DNA of 5,521 bases. It comes from Lachnospiraceae bacterium (GTDB taxonomy: Bacteria; Bacillota_A; Clostridia; Lachnospirales; Lachnospiraceae). The notes under the pieces are model-generated. The model ran no database searches. It was given only the letters and a program-made list of their open reading frames with translations, and was not told where the DNA came from. Below, piece after piece: positions 5,485-5,521 of the stretch; positions within the stretch are counted from its first letter, which is position 1, and the number at the start of each line of letters is the position of its first letter. The translations under genes were made by a program, and so were the position numbers. The DNA lies in NCBI GenBank assembly GCA_017652545.1, contig JAGCAV010000338.1, positions 1 to 5,521 on the forward strand, given 5' to 3'.

Positions 5485-5521
5485 TCCTGTTCAGTTTTTC
5501 CTGAAAAATGCGCAGCCTTTA

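Noticed and set aside
5485..5521. Promoter for the riboswitch transcript
   Set aside because: No convincing -35/-10 pair could be seen on the minus strand in this short stretch; the TTTTTC/GAAAAA inverted repeat (5495-5508) is too weak to name. The promoter is probably beyond the right edge.

Overview
The window looks like part of the chromosome of an anaerobic, Gram-positive clostridial bacterium, possibly gut-associated and Lachnospiraceae-like. This is inferred from a moderately GC-rich sequence, strong AGGAGG-type ribosome binding sites, exported proteins with Gram-positive-style leaders, a cobalamin riboswitch and protein families typical of Clostridia. No rRNA or single-copy marker gene is present to fix the taxon.

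Layout: on the + strand, bases 1-789 hold the 3' part of a gene (its 5' end lies outside the window) whose product joins the tail of an NT5C-type HAD nucleotidase to a degenerate guanylate-kinase-like domain. A GC-rich inverted repeat (791-819) separates it from a convergent minus-strand cluster filling the rest of the window. In transcription order (right to left) that cluster is: cobalamin riboswitch aptamer (about 5484-5227), candidate terminator/expression platform (5219-5183), 5' leader, cbiK for an exported cobaltochelatase (5059-4088), a 206-base structured spacer, a predicted lipoprotein with two NEAT-like domains (3881-2973), a FecCD/BtuC-type permease (2945-1917), and an ABC ATPase with an extra C-terminal domain (1920-829).

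How the genes may work together: the riboswitch places at least cbiK, and probably the whole cluster, under repression by cobalamin. A chelatase with a signal peptide, a surface lipoprotein with NEAT-like domains and a FecCD-type importer suggest a system working outside the membrane on a tetrapyrrole or its metal (corrinoid, cobalt-tetrapyrrole, heme or sirohydrochlorin), followed by import. No classic BtuF/FhuD-type substrate-binding protein is encoded here, so the NEAT-like lipoprotein, the exported CbiK, or both may fill that role. This is the most interesting hypothesis in the window. The families are recognisable, the regulation is visible in the sequence, and the actual substrate is unknown.
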